Assembly: GCA_031258625.1 (NCBI GenBank) | Contig: JAIRMO010000211.1 | Span: 1-7,818, forward strand | From: Spirochaetaceae bacterium | GTDB lineage: Bacteria > Spirochaetota > Spirochaetia > Treponematales > Breznakiellaceae | DNA: 7,818 nt | Reading direction: 5' to 3' | Part shown: in pieces, positions 5,593-7,818 of the stretch | Layout of the letters: each line of letters starts with the position of its first letter | Numbering within the stretch: position 1 is the stretch's first letter | Notes under the pieces: generated by a model | The model's database searches: none | The model's input: the letters and a program-made list of their open reading frames with translations, nothing else | Told to the model about the DNA's origin: nothing | Program-made: the position numbers and the translations under genes

Positions 5593-6762
5593 ATGACCCC
5601 TATCTGTCTGCATAACGGGACGGTGATGACCGGCTTTACCGTTATGGAACAAACCGCGGTGTTGGTCGAAGATGGTTTGGTAGCGGATGTTTTTTCCAAA
5701 AAACGGTTTGAGCAAAAACATTTCGGCCCGGGTGTCAAAATTATTGACGTAAACGGCGCCTATATAGCCCCCGGCTTTATCGACACCCATATCCACGGGT
5801 TCGGCGGGTACGGAACCGAGGACGCCTCCCTGGAGGCGGTGCTGGAAATGTCCCGGCTCCTCATCCAATACGGGGTAACCGCCTTTAACCCCACCCTGTA
5901 CCCGGCGGAACCGGGGGCCATGCTGGAGGCGGTTTCCCGAATCGTCTCGGCCATAGGCAAAGAAACGGGGGCCCGGATCATGGGCTTGCATTTGGAAGGC
6001 CCCTTTCTTTCGCCGGAGCGGCTGGGGGTTCAACGGCCGGAGACCCTGATGCAGGCGAATCTTTCCTTTATGGAACAGCTCTGGGAAGCCTCCGGGGGGC
6101 ATATCGTCAACATGACCGTGGCCCCGGAAATTAAGGGGATGCGGGAACTGGCCCTTTTTTGTATCAAAAAAGGGATCATCCTTCAGGCGGGGCATACCGA
6201 CGCCAACTATGAAAATATGGTGGAGGGGATGCAGGCGGGGATCCTCCATTCCACCCATCTGTTTAACGCCATGAGCAAGCTGGATCACCGGAACCCCAAC
6301 GCCGTGGGGGCCGTCCTCATCCATCCTGAAATGTCCTGCGAAATCATCGCCGACGGCCGTCATGTACACCCGGACCTTTTTAAGTTGCTCCTGCGGGACA
6401 AGCCCATTGATAAGATCGTGCTGGTTACCGACGGGCTTAAACCCACCGAACAAAGGGAGGGGCCCCTGTACGCCAATGGGGAAGAGGTGGTGTTTCACGA
6501 CGGCGTGTTCCACCGGAAGCTGGATGACGTTATCGCCGGGTCCGCCCTGACCATGATCCAGGGGGTTAAAAACCTGGTGTCCTTTGGATTCAGCCTGGAA
6601 GACGCGGTACGGACCGCCGGTTCCAACCCCGCCAGGGTAATGCGGTATGACCGGAAGGGGTCGATCATTCCGGGGCAGGACGCGGATCTGGTCGTTTTTG
6701 ACCGCCAGTTTAACGTACTGGCATCCCTGGCCGGGGGGGTTATCAAAAAAAACATCATATAA
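5593..6762 (+). CDS. nagA: N-acetylglucosamine-6-phosphate deacetylase
   Basis: NagA hydrolyses GlcNAc-6-phosphate to glucosamine-6-phosphate and acetate in the cytoplasm. It feeds amino sugars from sialic acid, chitin or recycled peptidoglycan into glycolysis or wall synthesis. The 389-residue protein has the amidohydrolase fold signatures: PGFIDTHIHG (His66, His68 of the metal-binding HxH), GLHLEGPFLS with metal ligand Glu135, AGHTDA with His201, STHLFNAM with His222, and LVTDG with the catalytic acid Asp280. The HIH motif is like Bacillus-type NagA, whereas E. coli has QLN. IAGSALTM (315-322) and the C-terminal GQDADLVVFD strand are also typical. The start is the ATG at 5593, preceded by GAGGAG (5582-5587); a TTG at 5575 is in frame but lacks such a site. 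It is the first gene of a probable nagA-nagB operon with its own AT-rich promoter. Confidence 0.95.
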   Translation: MTPICLHNGTVMTGFTVMEQTAVLVEDGLVADVFSKKRFEQKHFGPGVKIIDVNGAYIAPGFIDTHIHGFGGYGTEDASLEAVLEMSRLLIQYGVTAFNPTLYPAEPGAMLEAVSRIVSAIGKETGARIMGLHLEGPFLSPERLGVQRPETLMQANLSFMEQLWEASGGHIVNMTVAPEIKGMRELALFCIKKGIILQAGHTDANYENMVEGMQAGILHSTHLFNAMSKLDHRNPNAVGAVLIHPEMSCEIIADGRHVHPDLFKLLLRDKPIDKIVLVTDGLKPTEQREGPLYANGEEVVFHDGVFHRKLDDVIAGSALTMIQGVKNLVSFGFSLEDAVRTAGSNPARVMRYDRKGSIIPGQDADLVVFDRQFNVLASLAGGVIKKNII

Positions 6763-6768
6763 GGCCGC

Positions 6769-6801
6769 TCCAAGACCAACCGGGTTTTGGAACGATTTTT
6801 T
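6769..6801 (+). repeat. Repeat hairpin, copy 2 (nagA-nagB gap), possible attenuator
   Basis: TCCAAGACC (6769-6777) pairs with GGTTTTGGA (6783-6791) using one G-U pair, around the loop AACCG. Six T residues follow at 6796-6801, four bases beyond the stem. The core ACCAACCGGGTTTTGG (6775-6790) matches, inverted, the hairpin at 5069-5101. As a terminator it is weak; it could trim or partly terminate the nagA message before nagB. Confidence 0.6.
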
Positions 6802-6852
6802 ACAGGATTCCCAAGGGGAGATCTGAAGACCCGCTTATAAGAAGGAGACACT

Positions 6853-7638
6853 ATGCGTTTGATTATTCAGAAGGATTACGAAACCGTCAGCCGCTGGGGG
6901 GCGGCGTATATCGCCAAGCGGATCAAGGACTTTGATCCCCACCCGGATAAGCCCTTTGTTTTGGGCCTTCCCACCGGGTCCAGCCCCCTGGGCATCTACA
7001 AGGAGCTGATTCGGCTCCACCGGGAGGAAGGGCTTTCCTTTGCCCGGGTGGTTACCTTCAATATGGATGAATATGTGGGGTTAGACGATAACCACCCCCA
7101 AAGTTACCACCGGTTTATGGAGGACAACTTTTTCAGCCATATCGATATCCCCCGGGGTAATGTCCACATCCTCAACGGTATGGCCCCGGATTTAGCCCGG
7201 GAATGTGCGGCCTACGAGGAAGCCATCGCCTCCTTTGGCGGCATAGAACTTTTCCTGGGGGGGATGGGCGCGGACGGACACATCGCCTTTAACGAACCCG
7301 GCTCCTCCCTGCGCTCCCGGACCCGGATCAAGACCCTTACCCGGGACACCAAGATCGCCAACGCCCGCTTTTTCGAGGGGGACCTCAACCGGGTCCCGTC
7401 CCTGGCCCTTACCGTGGGGGTCGGCACCGTGATGGACGCTCGGGAGGTGTTGATCATCGTCAACGGCCACCACAAGGCCCGGGCCCTCCGGGCCGCTGTC
7501 GAGGAGGGCGTCAACCACATGTGGACCCTTTCCTGCCTCCAGACGCACCCCCGGGCGATCATCCTCTGCGACGAAGACGCCACCGACGAGTTAAAGGTCG
7601 GGACCGTCCGGTATTTTAAGGACATCGAAGGCCTGTAG
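6853..7638 (+). CDS. nagB: Glucosamine-6-phosphate deaminase
   Basis: NagB converts glucosamine-6-phosphate to fructose-6-phosphate and ammonia in the cytoplasm, the step after NagA. The 261-residue protein (E. coli 266) aligns without shifts in numbering. Catalytic Asp72 is in [10 protein letters not shown], and Asp141, His143 and Glu148 are in [10 protein letters not shown]. The phosphate-binding LGLPTGSSP loop is at 38-45. Residues that bind the allosteric activator GlcNAc-6-P in the E. coli enzyme are also present: Ser151, Ser152, Arg158, Lys160 and Tyr254. Activation by GlcNAc-6-P is therefore likely kept. The start is the ATG at 6853 with GAAGGAG (6841-6847) 5 bases upstream. It lies 90 bp after nagA on the same strand, with a repeat hairpin in the gap and no obvious promoter there, so read-through from nagA is the likely source of expression. 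Confidence 0.97.
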   Translation: MRLIIQKDYETVSRWGAAYIAKRIKDFDPHPDKPFVLGLPTGSSPLGIYKELIRLHREEGLSFARVVTFNMDEYVGLDDNHPQSYHRFMEDNFFSHIDIPRGNVHILNGMAPDLARECAAYEEAIASFGGIELFLGGMGADGHIAFNEPGSSLRSRTRIKTLTRDTKIANARFFEGDLNRVPSLALTVGVGTVMDAREVLIIVNGHHKARALRAAVEEGVNHMWTLSCLQTHPRAIILCDEDATDELKVGTVRYFKDIEGL

Positions 7639-7686
7639 ACCCGGTACGTGCGGGGGGCGTGGGGGGCCGGTCAACCTGCCGACGGA

Positions 7687-7818
7687 TTAGGTTAACATAC
7701 CCTGGAGGATCGCCATAAAGTCGTTAAGGTACATGGCGTATTCCGGGGAACCCACAATTTCCACATACCCCTGTTCCACCCCGGGAACAAAACCCACGTC
7801 CTTGAGCAGGACCTTCAT
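7687..7818 (-). CDS. C-terminal end of an unrecognised minus-strand ORF (partial or very short)
   Basis: On the minus strand an open frame runs from the window edge to a TAA at 7687-7689, 43 codons. It opens with ATG at exactly 7816-7818 (MKVLLKDVGFVPGVEQG) and includes VEIVGSPEYAMYL and a hydrophobic DFMAILQGML tail. Third positions are mostly G or C, as in the neighbouring nagB, which suggests real coding. The edge ATG may be the start of a 43-residue protein or an internal methionine of a longer one; upstream sequence is outside the window. It converges with nagB across a 48-bp G-rich gap containing GGGGGGCGTGGGGGG. I do not recognise a family. Confidence 0.5.
   Translation of the reverse strand: MKVLLKDVGFVPGVEQGYVEIVGSPEYAMYLNDFMAILQGMLT

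Noticed and set aside
5566..6513. Long minus-strand open frame opposite nagA
   Set aside because: It is antisense to a clear, motif-complete nagA and has no recognisable domain.
7639..7686. G-quadruplex or terminator in the G-rich gap after nagB
   Set aside because: Only two long G runs are present, there is no T tract, and the possible ACCCGGT/GCCGGT pairing is imperfect.

Overview
This is a bacterial chromosomal window with amino-sugar metabolism at both ends, a methionine synthase in the middle, a cell-wall enzyme, and one unusually palindrome-rich intergenic region. It is moderately GC-rich, has clear GGAG-type ribosome binding sites, and has G/C-rich codons mainly in the right half. The sequence carries no decisive taxonomic marker. 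The mix of a B12-riboswitch-controlled metE, host- or wall-derived amino-sugar catabolism and many short palindromic repeats would fit a gut-associated anaerobe such as a treponeme-like spirochaete, but this is a low-confidence inference.

Layout: the left edge holds the last 17 codons of a short-chain dehydrogenase (SDR) gene on the + strand. Its stop codon overlaps the start of nanA (N-acetylneuraminate lyase, 49-930). The 600-bp gap that follows (931-1530) holds a candidate terminator hairpin, a candidate promoter, a well-formed cobalamin riboswitch (about 1152-1365) and a candidate riboswitch terminator. It then runs into metE (cobalamin-independent methionine synthase, 1531-3813). Convergent to metE, with only 20 bp between them, is a D-alanyl-D-alanine carboxypeptidase gene on the minus strand (3834-5120, TTG start). 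The gap of about 470 bp between that gene and nagA (5121-5592) contains a cassette of nested and interleaved inverted repeats bounded by a 30-bp inverted repeat, then an AT-rich promoter. nagA (5593-6762) and nagB (6853-7638) follow on the + strand. The right edge holds the end of an unrecognised minus-strand ORF.

How the genes work together: NanA splits sialic acid into pyruvate and ManNAc. NagA deacetylates GlcNAc-6-P and NagB turns GlcN-6-P into fructose-6-P plus ammonia. The linking steps (ManNAc kinase NanK and ManNAc-6-P epimerase NanE) are not in the window. NagA and NagB can equally serve chitin- or peptidoglycan-derived GlcNAc, and the carboxypeptidase next door trims peptidoglycan. 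metE looks like an independent unit that should be switched off when B12 is plentiful.

The coding genes are ordinary members of known families. The most unusual material is non-coding: the palindromic cassette at 5142-5407, whose two 30-bp arms carry an inverted core, and a hairpin sequence found both inside the start of the carboxypeptidase gene and between nagA and nagB.
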